DNA of 23,084 nucleotides from Prevotella sp. UBA1104 (GTDB lineage: Bacteria > Bacteroidota > Bacteroidia > Bacteroidales > Bacteroidaceae), in assembly GCA_002314055.1 (NCBI GenBank), contig DCBP01000130.1, forward strand, positions 1 through 23,084. Reading direction: 5' to 3'. The translations under genes were made by a program, and so were the position numbers. The notes beneath the pieces are model-generated. The model worked only from the letters and a program-made list of their open reading frames with translations. It was not told the DNA's origin and did no database searches. The stretch's first letter is position 1; each line of letters opens with the position of its first letter. Shown here piece after piece: positions 7,687-15,783 of the stretch.

Positions 7687-8358
7687 TTATTGATTCTTGT
7701 CTTCTGCCCCCAAGTCGCTTGCCGCAACTTGATAGAAGCTTGCCGCACTCGCATCTCTGAACGCAAGCAATGTCAGATATGCTATATAGTAGATGAATGA
7801 TTTTTCTAATTTTGTTGGCACGCTTACGGCTGTTGCATTCTTGTTTACGGTTGGAGCGTTTATCAGCTGCACACTGACTTCCACGCTATCGCCCGGTTCT
7901 GCCGTATACATCTTCAAAACGCTCTTTCCGCCTTCTGTGCACAGCACCGTCGCTGGCTTGTCGGGGCTTCCCATTGTGGTTCTCCCCTGCTGCATCAGTG
8001 CCACGTCTGAAAATTCACTTACTGGGGTTGGACTATAAAACCATGAGCTTAGCTTTGCCGACAGTACTCTTAAAAAGCTGTCCGGCAGTTCTACCGTAAC
8101 TACATCATTATAGCCTCTTGTTGCCTTTAATATTCCGTCGGCTTCACTGCTCCCACCTTTATATGAGCTTACCATACTGCTGTCTATCTTGTTCTGCGGT
8201 GCATTTTGCAGCACCCACTCTAAAGCGTATGGTATCTTGTCTTTTATTATACTGTCAAGGTTTTGGGTGTTCTCCTCACCTGTTACGTCTTGGTTGCCTA
8301 AGTTTGACAACTCATCTATAACGGATTTCACCCTTGTTAGTATTTCGCTCACGTCCAT
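7687..8358 (-). CDS. Probable phage neck/tail structural protein, unrecognised family
   Basis: A 223-aa protein beginning MDVSEILTRVKSVIDELSNL. An AGGAGG Shine-Dalgarno 8 nt upstream fixes the start well. An N-terminal helical part is followed by IPYALEWVLQNAPQNKID, then VTVELPDSFLRVLSAKLSSWFYSP, and a C-terminal hydrophobic helix in SFIYYIAYLTLLAFRDASAAS. From memory, the combination of LPxxFLR...KLSxW with a preceding helical AP segment recalls adaptor-type proteins in Bacteroidetes tailed phages, but this is a weak impression. Its position between the capsid-side genes and the fibres agrees with a connector, tail or baseplate role. The C-terminal helix looks amphipathic to hydrophobic rather than clearly membrane-spanning. 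Confidence 0.65.
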   Translation of the reverse strand: MDVSEILTRVKSVIDELSNLGNQDVTGEENTQNLDSIIKDKIPYALEWVLQNAPQNKIDSSMVSSYKGGSSEADGILKATRGYNDVVTVELPDSFLRVLSAKLSSWFYSPTPVSEFSDVALMQQGRTTMGSPDKPATVLCTEGGKSVLKMYTAEPGDSVEVSVQLINAPTVNKNATAVSVPTKLEKSFIYYIAYLTLLAFRDASAASFYQVAASDLGAEDKNQ

Positions 8359-8372
8359 AGTCTACCCTCCTC

Positions 8373-8780
8373 TTATTTTTTCTTCTTCAAGTTCGGAAAG
8401 TCCACTCCATGGCTGTGCGCTATCTTCAAGGCTTCGTTTATGGTGTGCGCCTTCTCTTCATAGTTGTCTGCAATGAAATCTACTGCTTGCTGCAAGGATA
8501 CAACGTCTTCTACTGGGTTATAGTTCTCCTGTGTCGTATCTTCTTCGCCATTTGTTTCCTCGTCGTTGAAGGTCTGTACACACTGTATAAATCCCCTTTT
8601 ATAATAGTTGCTGCTTTCGATTATTTGCTGCCAAAATTCACTCGCTACTCTTACTGTCGGCAATACTCTCAATGCTGTATTTCCATTCTCGAATATCAAC
8701 TTGCCTGCACATCCTCCCGGTGCCCTCATGATTACTTCTGCGTGGTTTTTATACTCGTTCCACCTGTATATCTTTATCAT
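8373..8780 (-). CDS. Small phage protein of unknown function (135 aa)
   Basis: A 135-aa protein beginning MIKIYRWNEYKNHAEVIMRA. It has a compact N-terminal half rich in beta-type residues (KLIFENGNTALRVLPTVRVAS, EFWQQIIESSNYYKRGFI), then an acidic linker (NDEETNGEEDTTQENY) and a helical C-terminus ending in a lysine run (NLKKKK). I recognise no family. It lies 14 nt before the 223-aa gene and follows a terminator-like hairpin behind the capsid gene, so it may be the first gene of the tail/fibre sub-operon or receive read-through from the capsid gene. Its position just after the major capsid gene would fit a head-decoration or head-completion protein; that is context only. Confidence 0.65.
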   Translation of the reverse strand: MIKIYRWNEYKNHAEVIMRAPGGCAGKLIFENGNTALRVLPTVRVASEFWQQIIESSNYYKRGFIQCVQTFNDEETNGEEDTTQENYNPVEDVVSLQQAVDFIADNYEEKAHTINEALKIAHSHGVDFPNLKKKK

Positions 8781-8817
8781 TGTTTTGTATTTTTTATTTG
8801 TTATTTTTTTGTATTGA

Positions 8818-8849
8818 AAAAGGAGCGGAGGAGCCGTTTTGGCTACGCT
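8818..8849 (-). terminator. Terminator-like hairpin after the major capsid gene
   Basis: On the minus strand an imperfect GC-rich stem (AAAGGGGCGAAGCGTAGCC, AAAAC loop, GGCTCCTCCGCTCCTTT) is followed by further T residues, 33 nt after the capsid stop codon. It would end or attenuate capsid transcription before the tail genes. The stem has internal mismatches, so partial read-through is plausible. Confidence 0.55.
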
Positions 8850-8882
8850 TCGCCCCTTTGAATCTATTATGTCAAATGTCTC

Positions 8883-10601
8883 TTACATAATTACTGACGT
8901 ATATCCTGTATACGGCTTCCATGTTACGGTACCACCCGATACTGTTGCCTGGTATACATAACCCTTCTTGTAGGTCTTGTAGTCTGCGGTCAAGGCGATA
9001 ATCATCTTGTCTGTTACCTGTGCATCGTCAGGAAGTGTTGCCGAACTGATTACCTTTGAGCGCATCTGTGCACCCGGCAAGCCAAGGGCTCTGTCGTCTG
9101 GAAGAACAATGATTGAGTTGTAACCTCTCAATGCGATACCATCTGCCTCGGTGTAGATGAAGCGCTTTGCCTCACGCACTTCGCCAGCACCTTTCGACAT
9201 ATCGTTGGTCTGCTCTTTCTTCGAACTCTTTACGTAGCGTGTTGCACCATTTAAATCCAAGACTACCATCGCGTCCTTGAAGCCCAGCGAATCCAAACCT
9301 TGATCGTAAATGAATTTCAGTGTTCCAAAGGTTGTCTTCAATAGCTGGAAATCGAGGTCAAGTACTTTTGTGTCCTTAAAATCAATAAGCTTGGTTGTTC
9401 CCTCGAAGTTGAGGTTCATCAGCTCTTCCATAGCATCCTTACCGCAGAATACGTACGCCTCGTCTGACTGCGAGAATGTGGTGAACTGCAACTTGCTTAT
9501 GGCGATAAGGTCTGATACTGTCAACTTTCCTTTCTGATAGCGGTAGCTGTTGGTAATCTGATTAAGGATTCCGTTTGTAGTGAACACATCTTCGATTGAA
9601 CCGTCTCCGTTTCTTACTTGGAAGCGCGCCTGTGCACTTGCCCAATATCTGCGGTTTGAACGCATGTTGTACTTGAAAAGTGAATCGGCTTTGAGGTCAG
9701 CTACCTTCAACGGCAATTTCTTCTTTGTCTTCTCGTAGTCTTCTGTAAACACGATATTGAATCCTGTCTTCTGTACGTAGAATATAGAAGTTCTTGGCTG
9801 ATAGTTTTCCGGGGTCAGCAGCAACTGACTCTCTGACATTGCGGTTGATGCTGCACAGATGTAGGTGTCGGCTGGAATTTCCGGACACTTCTTTGCATCC
9901 AAATCATCAACGACTGCATCGTCTGTCGGAATACCGTTCACCGCACGGCAGATTACTTCGGTTCCTGTGTTCTCAACCACATAAAGCATGAGTGAGCCTT
10001 CTTTTATCTGAGAAGTGGAAGTCGAGTTCTGCGAATAACCGGAAACGAACGGCACAAGAAGAGTAGAACATTTGTAGAACGGTTTTAGCGAACCGCTGAA
10101 ATTTGTCTTTGTCAGCTTGATTGAACCATCCGACTCTGGGGCGATTTTTGCCTTTGTTCTTCCGTCAAGGGTTTCACCTCCGACACGTCCGTGCTTTACA
10201 CTCCAGTTCTGAATGTGTACTGTGCGTGATACTTTTCTTGCAATGGCAAGCAATGGGGTTCGGTATGGCTGGAACTTGGTGATAATCGAGTCATACTCGT
10301 CTTCCTCCAAACCACCTTGGCGAGCCTGCGAACTTGATGCCTGTGAACCGTCAAGGTTCTGTCCTGCGGTGGTATCACCCGGTGCAAGTCGTCCCGATGG
10401 ATCGTCGTCGGGGTTCTGACCTGTTCCCGAATCCGGGTCTGCGGGGTCGTGGGTCTCGTCTTTACTTAGCGGCTCCGGTCCTTCCGCACCGATTACTGCA
10501 CCTTCTGCCATACCGATGCCGCCTGTCAACACTGCGAGCAGCATGAACATCAATAGTATGCCCATATTGCCCTTTCTGATTTCCTGAATAATTTTCTTCA
10601 T
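8883..10601 (-). CDS. Major capsid protein, HK97-fold type
   Basis: A 572-aa protein predicted to build the icosahedral shell. From about residue 98, EEDEYDSIITKFQPYRTPLL resembles the start of SU10/DUF5309-type capsid proteins. NWSVKHGRVGG, LFKYNMRSNRRYWASAQARF and FTTNGILNQITNSYRY are other capsid-like segments. Length and position after a scaffold-like gene support the call. Oddly, the N-terminus is signal-peptide-like (MKKIIQEIRKGNMGILLMFMLLAVL, residues about 1-31), followed by a ~65-residue low-complexity acidic linker rich in G, D, P, S and T. A start at MAEGAVIGAEG (residue 32, 541 aa) would remove the hydrophobic segment, but the basic-then-hydrophobic pattern and the otherwise empty upstream gap favour the longer form. 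Family confidence is good; the start is open. Confidence 0.85.
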   Translation of the reverse strand: MKKIIQEIRKGNMGILLMFMLLAVLTGGIGMAEGAVIGAEGPEPLSKDETHDPADPDSGTGQNPDDDPSGRLAPGDTTAGQNLDGSQASSSQARQGGLEEDEYDSIITKFQPYRTPLLAIARKVSRTVHIQNWSVKHGRVGGETLDGRTKAKIAPESDGSIKLTKTNFSGSLKPFYKCSTLLVPFVSGYSQNSTSTSQIKEGSLMLYVVENTGTEVICRAVNGIPTDDAVVDDLDAKKCPEIPADTYICAASTAMSESQLLLTPENYQPRTSIFYVQKTGFNIVFTEDYEKTKKKLPLKVADLKADSLFKYNMRSNRRYWASAQARFQVRNGDGSIEDVFTTNGILNQITNSYRYQKGKLTVSDLIAISKLQFTTFSQSDEAYVFCGKDAMEELMNLNFEGTTKLIDFKDTKVLDLDFQLLKTTFGTLKFIYDQGLDSLGFKDAMVVLDLNGATRYVKSSKKEQTNDMSKGAGEVREAKRFIYTEADGIALRGYNSIIVLPDDRALGLPGAQMRSKVISSATLPDDAQVTDKMIIALTADYKTYKKGYVYQATVSGGTVTWKPYTGYTSVIM

Positions 10602-10662
10602 TTCGTTATTGTTTAATTTAAAGTTTGTTATCCTGAAGGTCTTTTCACCTTATATATTATTA

Positions 10663-11442
10663 TTAATAGCCTGCGTCTTTCAAATCAGAGAAGAAGTTTT
10701 CTTTCTTTGGCTTCTGTTTTGCCTGTACACCCGGACCGCCCTGTGATAATGTTGGAGGCATCGGCTCGTCAAACTTCTTCACCTTGTTTGCTATCTTCTC
10801 GTTCCTTGTTTTCATGGCGGTCTCTTGCTTGGCATTCTCTATGTCGTTGTCATAGTTCTGCCCTTTCTGTATCATGCGCCATGTGTCTTCGGTTACTTCA
10901 CCTCGTAGTCCTGCGTCTATGATGTTGGTAAAGAAGTCTACCCACATCTGATTGGCTGTATCTTCGTCAAGCCCGAGTTTCTTCAAGGCTTCTGCACTCT
11001 TGGCGAAATTCTTCTGTCGCTCTTCGTCTTCCTTCTCGCCTTCTGCCTGTTTCTGCTGAAAGGCTGCAATCTTCTCCGACACTTTCTTTCTTGTCGCCTC
11101 GTCTTCCATTGCCTCGTTAATGTCGATGCCGTGGTCCGCCATCCAGTCTATCGGCGAATAGTCGGGGTCGTCATTCTCTGTTATGTCCTGCATCATGGCT
11201 GCAAGCCACCGGTTCTTGCTGAATGTGTCGTTCAGACGTTTGCCGCTCTCACGGTATGATTTCAGCTTCTTTCTATCGTCAAGCATCTTGCCGTAACGCT
11301 CTTCTTTGTTCTCAAAGTCTACGTCCGGATAGTCTTCACCGAACGCAGCTTTGTAGGCGTCTCTGTTGGGTGTAGGCGGTGTTTCTTCCGTCTGCTCCTG
11401 CGCTTCCGCCATTGGCTGTTTCTTTTTCTCTTCTTCTTCCAT
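10663..11442 (-). CDS. Capsid scaffold-like protein
   Basis: A 259-aa, highly charged, mostly helical protein beginning MEEEEKKKQPMAEAQEQTEE. Features typical of phage scaffolds are the acidic, disordered N-terminus, a long charged helical middle (ATRKKVSEKIAAFQQKQAEGEKEDEERQ and following), a low-complexity linker with PPTLSQGGPGVQAKQKPKKE, and a short C-terminal motif (NFFSDLKDAGY) that could contact the capsid protein. It sits 61 nt upstream of the major capsid gene on the same strand, where scaffold genes are usually found. It is the first gene of the leftward block, just inside the divergent control region. No conserved catalytic motif is seen, so a scaffold-protease fusion is unlikely. 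Assignment rests on composition and position rather than a recognised domain. Confidence 0.75.
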   Translation of the reverse strand: MEEEEKKKQPMAEAQEQTEETPPTPNRDAYKAAFGEDYPDVDFENKEERYGKMLDDRKKLKSYRESGKRLNDTFSKNRWLAAMMQDITENDDPDYSPIDWMADHGIDINEAMEDEATRKKVSEKIAAFQQKQAEGEKEDEERQKNFAKSAEALKKLGLDEDTANQMWVDFFTNIIDAGLRGEVTEDTWRMIQKGQNYDNDIENAKQETAMKTRNEKIANKVKKFDEPMPPTLSQGGPGVQAKQKPKKENFFSDLKDAGY

Positions 11443-11469
11443 TTCTTATAAGATTTTGGTTTTCTTCGG

Positions 11470-11477
11470 CAAATATA
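11470..11477 (-). promoter_or_regulatory. Possible Bacteroidetes -7 element (TATATTTG) for scaffold/capsid operon
   Basis: Exact match to the TAnnTTTG -7 consensus of Bacteroidetes primary-sigma promoters, about 28 nt upstream of the scaffold ATG. The -33 TTTG is not apparent. An eight-base pattern with two free positions occurs by chance fairly often, so support comes mainly from location. Confidence 0.4.
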
Positions 11478-11594
11478 TATCCTTGTCGCTTTTCTTTTTC
11501 CGATACCGCTTGTTTGGGGCTTTTTACGGCATTTTACTATCGCCTCACGCCTCTCCCATATTGCGCCAACGGAAAAACAAAAACCCTATATCTC

Positions 11595-11602
11595 TATTTT
11601 TG
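11595..11602 (+). promoter_or_regulatory. Possible Bacteroidetes -7 element (TATTTTTG) for portal/terminase operon
   Basis: Exact match to TAnnTTTG, 20 nt before the portal ATG. Transcription would then begin near 11608, at the edge of the palindrome 11608-11621, giving a very short leader. No clear -33 TTTG is seen. Confidence 0.35.
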
Positions 11603-11607
11603 CCTGC

Positions 11608-11621
11608 ATAAAACGTTTTAT
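11608..11621. promoter_or_regulatory. 14-bp perfect palindrome before the portal gene (operator candidate)
   Basis: ATAAAACGTTTTAT equals its own reverse complement and ends one base before the portal ATG. It overlaps the predicted transcription start and start-codon region, so it could bind a dimeric repressor or affect translation initiation. No second copy was noticed in the window. Confidence 0.4.
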
Positions 11622-11622
11622 T

Positions 11623-13590
11623 ATGACTGTAAAAAATTTACCTACTCTTAGCGATGTCATGCCTTCACATCATACCGATACGGTGAAGCGTAGAAAGGCA
11701 AGGCTATCGCAATGCAAACACGACCCCGACCTCGTAACAAGATGCAACAAGGCTTGGGAGACTAAAAGGAATATTAGGGAGGTGCGTGAGCGGACCAACA
11801 ATTACACGTTTGGCGACCAATGGGGAGATGTCATTTACTACAAGTGTGGATACGTCACGGAACGTGAATATCTTAAACGTAAAGGTAATGTTCCGCTTAC
11901 CAACAATATTATGATTTCTATCTTCAATACGGTGGCTGGTCTGTATGCTAAGCAAGCCACCGAGCCTGTTTGTTTTGCTCGTGCACACGATGCCCAGTGG
12001 TTGTCTGATATGATGTCCGCAACTACCCAGGCGAACTGGCAAGATACATTTATGCCCGATGTCCTTAATACCGTCTTTAAAGACTATCTCACAGGCGGTG
12101 TTGCTATCGTTCGTGAAAGTTACGAGGAGCGTGATGGGTTATTTGATACTTGGACGGACTATGTTAATCCTAACTTCGCATTTTGGGAAGGCGGTTCTGA
12201 CCCGCGACACCAAGACGTTACGCTTATCGGAATGCTTCATGACTGCTCTCGCCCGGAGCTTTATTCTAAATTTGCCAAACCCGAATTTGGCTTGTCTGTT
12301 GATGATATTGATACTATCTTTTCTTTTAACGAGGATTTTGATGAATCTTCGGGACTTCAACAGAATGAAGAGAATACTCTTGAAAATCTTTCCTTTACGT
12401 CTCCTGCCAACAAGTCTTTCCGCCGTGTTATTGAAGTGTGGACTAAGGAAACAAAGATGCGCTATCAATGTGTTGACCCTATTGCCACAAACGCTGATGA
12501 TGCTCGTTTCCGTTGCGAACTCGGGGATATTGATAAGGTTCGTGCTATCAATGTGGGCAGAAAGAAAATCTACGACCAAGCTGGAGTGCCCAAGGAGCAG
12601 CGTGCTTATATCAAGGCTGAACTTATTGTAGACTCTTATTGGTATTACACTTTCCTTACTCCCGATGGCACTATTCTTTGTGAAGGGGAATCGCCTTATG
12701 AGTTCAATAGCCATCCGTTTACTGTTAAGCTTTTCCCGTTTGTCAATGGCGAGGTGCACCCGTTTATGTCTAACATCATCGACCAACAAAGGTATATCAA
12801 CCGCCTTATCGTCATGCATGATATGGCTGCCCGCTCTTCGGCTAAGGGTATCACTATTGTTCCTAAGAGTTGTATTCCGGATGATATGACACCACAGGAT
12901 TTTGCTGATGAGTTTACGGAATATGACGGTATCATTTTCTACGAAACTTCTCGTCTTAACCCTAATGCCCGACCGGAGATTATCACTTCTAATGCCGTTC
13001 AGATCGGTACTACCGAACTTCTCCAGATGCAGCTTAACCTCACAAGGGAGATTACAAATGTCAGTGGTGCCTTGCAGGGCAAGACTCCGTCTGCCGGAAC
13101 TTCGGCTTCCCGATACTCGCTTGAACAGCAGAACGCCACCACATCGCTTTATTCTCTCCTTTCTGATATGACTGTATTTACGGAGAAGCTTACCCGTAAG
13201 AAGGTTTCCAATATCAAGCAGTATTACGATGATGGAAGGCTTATTCTCAACAAGGATAATACTAACCTTATTGAATACGACCGTCTCTCGGCTCGTGATG
13301 TCATGTTCAAGGTTTCTATCAAGGAGAGTGCCGCAACTGCCGCTTATCAGACGCAGGTCAATGATACAGCTCTGCAACTTCTCCAGCTTGGAGCTATCAA
13401 CATTCAGCAGTATCTCCAGTGTGTCAATCTTCCGTTTAGCGACCGACTTCTGCAACAGCTTGAATCTAACGAGATGCAGCAGCAGATGCAGCAGCAACTT
13501 GCCATGCAGCAGCAGGGTATGTCTCCGCAGCAGCAGGCGCAGTCCGAACAGAATGTACAGCAGGCTCAGCAGATGATGCAGTCGGCTTAA
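11623..13590 (+). CDS. Portal protein
   Basis: A 655-aa protein beginning MTVKNLPTLSDVMPSHHTDT, predicted to form the dodecameric ring at the capsid vertex through which DNA is packaged and ejected. Portal-like features are the N-terminal NNYTFGDQWGDVIYY and NIMISIFNTVAGLYAKQ segments, and the central FPFVNGEVHPFMSNIIDQQRYINRLI. REITNVSGALQGKTP then SASRYSLEQQNATTSLYSLL corresponds to the portal stem/crown region. The last ~45 residues are almost pure glutamine, methionine and alanine (QQQMQQQLAMQQQG and similar), a common disordered portal tail. Its length fits portals of podovirus-like phages. It is the first gene of the rightward operon and precedes the terminase gene by 17 nt, the reverse of the usual terminase-then-portal order. 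Confidence is high from the combined pattern and neighbour. Confidence 0.9.
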   Translation: MTVKNLPTLSDVMPSHHTDTVKRRKARLSQCKHDPDLVTRCNKAWETKRNIREVRERTNNYTFGDQWGDVIYYKCGYVTEREYLKRKGNVPLTNNIMISIFNTVAGLYAKQATEPVCFARAHDAQWLSDMMSATTQANWQDTFMPDVLNTVFKDYLTGGVAIVRESYEERDGLFDTWTDYVNPNFAFWEGGSDPRHQDVTLIGMLHDCSRPELYSKFAKPEFGLSVDDIDTIFSFNEDFDESSGLQQNEENTLENLSFTSPANKSFRRVIEVWTKETKMRYQCVDPIATNADDARFRCELGDIDKVRAINVGRKKIYDQAGVPKEQRAYIKAELIVDSYWYYTFLTPDGTILCEGESPYEFNSHPFTVKLFPFVNGEVHPFMSNIIDQQRYINRLIVMHDMAARSSAKGITIVPKSCIPDDMTPQDFADEFTEYDGIIFYETSRLNPNARPEIITSNAVQIGTTELLQMQLNLTREITNVSGALQGKTPSAGTSASRYSLEQQNATTSLYSLLSDMTVFTEKLTRKKVSNIKQYYDDGRLILNKDNTNLIEYDRLSARDVMFKVSIKESAATAAYQTQVNDTALQLLQLGAINIQQYLQCVNLPFSDRLLQQLESNEMQQQMQQQLAMQQQGMSPQQQAQSEQNVQQAQQMMQSA

Positions 13591-13607
13591 CTTTAATATA
13601 GGAGCGT

Positions 13608-15734
13608 ATGAATTTAGAGGATATTGATAGAGAAATTACCGCCATTGTTGCAGAAAACTCTCGCCGAATGAAAGAGATTTTTGGCGATTACGACCCTATC
13701 ACGGGTGTCGGATGTTACGACTTTGACAATCGTATCAAGGTTGAGATTGCTGATTTTGTCTACCCGATTATGTATGTACCCAAGGAGTGCTTGCTTAATA
13801 GGCTCTTTACTGATGTCGTGCATGCCGGGTCTATATATAGGTATATTACTGATGTGTGGGGCAAGCAGTATTCTGATGTTCTCCACTCTGCGGTTACTAT
13901 GGAGATTTGCAAGGCTCGCATGCGCGAAGATCCAGAGTTCGCGATGTATCTTACCGACAAGATTGTCGATAAGCGGTCCGGTGCTTTTATCAAGTTTAAA
14001 CTGAATTATCCTCAGCGAAGGTTGCTTGCCCTCTTTGAGAAACTCCGCAAGTCGCGACAGCCTATCTTTGTCGTTATTCTTAAAGCTCGACAATGGGGCG
14101 GTTCTACTCTTACTCAGCTTTATATCAAGTGGATGCAGGACTTCCGCCATCCCGATGGTTGGAACTCTATTGTCCTCGCACAGGTCAAGGGCACGTCTAA
14201 AAAGATTAAGGCTATGTACCGCAAGGCTATTGAGGCGCAGGCTGGCTGGACTGTCGGTGCTAATGGCAAACAACTTATGATGTCGCCCTACGAGGGGTCC
14301 ACTGACGACTTTGTTGTTTCTGACGGACAGAAGCCTATCCGTACTTCCACTATCACGGTAGCGTCTTTTGAGAACTTTGAGAATGTCCGTGGTGATAACT
14401 TCCACTGCGCACATTACTCCGAAGTGGCGAGTTGGAAATCCACTGACGGACACGACCCGGAAGATGTCCTCTCTGCCGTGTCGGGTGGTCTTGAACATAT
14501 TCCCGACAACATTGAGGTGTTTGAGTCTACGGGTAAGGGTATGGCTGGTTTTTTCTACGACAAGTGCCAGTCTGCAATGAACCCGGACAATAATGATGCC
14601 TATAAGTTTATTTTCATTCCTTTCTACTATCTTGAAAAGGATATGGAGAAGGTGGATAATGATTATGAATTTGCGAGGTGGCTGATTGAGAATAAGGATA
14701 GCAATACTTACTCTAAGGGTTATCGCGAATCAGGTAAGTTCTTCTGGAGGCTGTGGAACCTTGGTGCTTGCTTTAATGCTATCAACTGGTACCGCATCAA
14801 CCGCAACCGATATTCCGACCATGCCCACTTTGCTACTGAGGCTCCTGTTGACCCGGTGGAGGCTTTCCGAAATGCTGGCAATCTTGTCTTTGACGCTTAC
14901 TCTATTGACGAGATGCAGCAGATGTTCAAGCGTACTCCTACTTATAGGGCGGATATTCAACTGCCGTACAGCATGAAGAAATGCCGCGACTTGTACAAAT
15001 CGGCTAAGATTAATTTTAATGACGACGGGGATTTGAAGATTTGGCAACTGCCGAACAACAACATTCTCGATATTCGCAACCGCTACTTGGTGGCTGTGGA
15101 TATTGGCGGTAAGAGTGTGCGCTCTGACTATACTGTAATGACGGTTCTCGACCGCAAGGGACTTATGCCGGAGATGAAGGGTGGTGTTCCGCAGGTTGTT
15201 GCAAGGTGGCGAGGGCATTGCCGACACGATATTCTTGCGTGGAAAGCTGCGGCTCTCGCTCATTTCTATGACGATGCCTTACTTGTCATTGAGTCCAATA
15301 CTGCCGACCGTGAACGTAACTCTAATGCTGAGGGCGACCACTTCGCTACTATCATCGAGGAGATTGCCGACTTCTACCCTAACCTCTATCAGCGTTCTGT
15401 CGGTTCGGAGGAGGTGGCTGACAAGAAGGAAATGAAATGGGGTTTCCAAACTAACAAGCTCACCAAAACTCAGCTTATTGATAATATGATTGCAAGTGTT
15501 GAGGATAAACTTTGGGACGAGCCAGACGAGGCTTGCTACAATGAGCTGCGCATCTATGAGCGCCATGATGATGGTTCTCTTGGAAATATCCGCGGCAAAG
15601 ACAACCATGATGATATTGTCATGTCTACGGCTATCGCTCTTTGGGTGTCTATGTCGGATATGGACAGACCTTCTTGGCGCATACATTATCAACGTGAGCG
15701 TACGCACGAGGGTGTCTCCGAAGCTTCGATATAA
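13608..15734 (+). CDS. terL: Terminase large subunit
   Basis: A 708-aa DNA-packaging motor that docks on the portal, pumps DNA with ATP and cuts it with a C-terminal nuclease. ATPase motifs are a Walker A variant KARQWGGST (residues 159-167), a Walker B-like NFHCAHYSEVASW with catalytic E272, and the coupling motif ESTGKG (306-311). RNase-H-like nuclease residues are D498 in AVDIGGKSVRSDY, E562 in LLVIESNTADRERN, and D668/D669 in NHDDIVMSTAIAL. All key residues are present, so it should be active. The length is slightly above the usual 450-650 because of a ~140-residue N-terminal extension before the ATPase. GGAG lies 7 nt before the ATG. No small terminase gene is recognised in the window. 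Confidence 0.96.
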   Translation: MNLEDIDREITAIVAENSRRMKEIFGDYDPITGVGCYDFDNRIKVEIADFVYPIMYVPKECLLNRLFTDVVHAGSIYRYITDVWGKQYSDVLHSAVTMEICKARMREDPEFAMYLTDKIVDKRSGAFIKFKLNYPQRRLLALFEKLRKSRQPIFVVILKARQWGGSTLTQLYIKWMQDFRHPDGWNSIVLAQVKGTSKKIKAMYRKAIEAQAGWTVGANGKQLMMSPYEGSTDDFVVSDGQKPIRTSTITVASFENFENVRGDNFHCAHYSEVASWKSTDGHDPEDVLSAVSGGLEHIPDNIEVFESTGKGMAGFFYDKCQSAMNPDNNDAYKFIFIPFYYLEKDMEKVDNDYEFARWLIENKDSNTYSKGYRESGKFFWRLWNLGACFNAINWYRINRNRYSDHAHFATEAPVDPVEAFRNAGNLVFDAYSIDEMQQMFKRTPTYRADIQLPYSMKKCRDLYKSAKINFNDDGDLKIWQLPNNNILDIRNRYLVAVDIGGKSVRSDYTVMTVLDRKGLMPEMKGGVPQVVARWRGHCRHDILAWKAAALAHFYDDALLVIESNTADRERNSNAEGDHFATIIEEIADFYPNLYQRSVGSEEVADKKEMKWGFQTNKLTKTQLIDNMIASVEDKLWDEPDEACYNELRIYERHDDGSLGNIRGKDNHDDIVMSTAIALWVSMSDMDRPSWRIHYQRERTHEGVSEASI

Positions 15735-15741
15735 ACTATCC

Positions 15742-15768
15742 GTCTTGTCAGTCCTATTAGTCTTATAA
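15742..15768 (+). repeat. Degenerate 9-bp tandem repeat (three units) in spacer
   Basis: Three consecutive nonamers read GTCTTGTCA, GTCCTATTA and GTCTTATAA in the gap between the terminase and the 159-aa gene. The same motif class recurs at 16263-16289 before the next gene. See the corresponding finding. Confidence 0.7.
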
Positions 15769-15783
15769 CAAAAACAAGAAAAT

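Larger units (their letters stand above)
11443..11622. promoter_or_regulatory. Divergent intergenic control region
   Basis: This 180-bp gap separates the leftward scaffold/capsid operon from the rightward portal/terminase operon. It holds no credible gene. A TAnnTTTG-type element faces each way (11477-11470 and 11595-11602), and a 14-bp perfect palindrome lies at 11608-11621. I see no TTTG at the usual upstream distance for either element, so the promoters may be weak, phage-specific or activator-dependent. Confidence 0.55.

Noticed and set aside
10636..10651. Small hairpin (AAGGT/ACCTT) between scaffold and capsid genes as a terminator
   Set aside because: Only 5 bp of stem and no following T-run; terminating here would cut the capsid gene off from the only visible upstream promoter.
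12139..13497. Long open frame (452 codons) on the minus strand opposite the portal gene
   Set aside because: It is antisense to a clear portal gene, has no domain-like pattern, and reflects the third-position bias of the sense strand.
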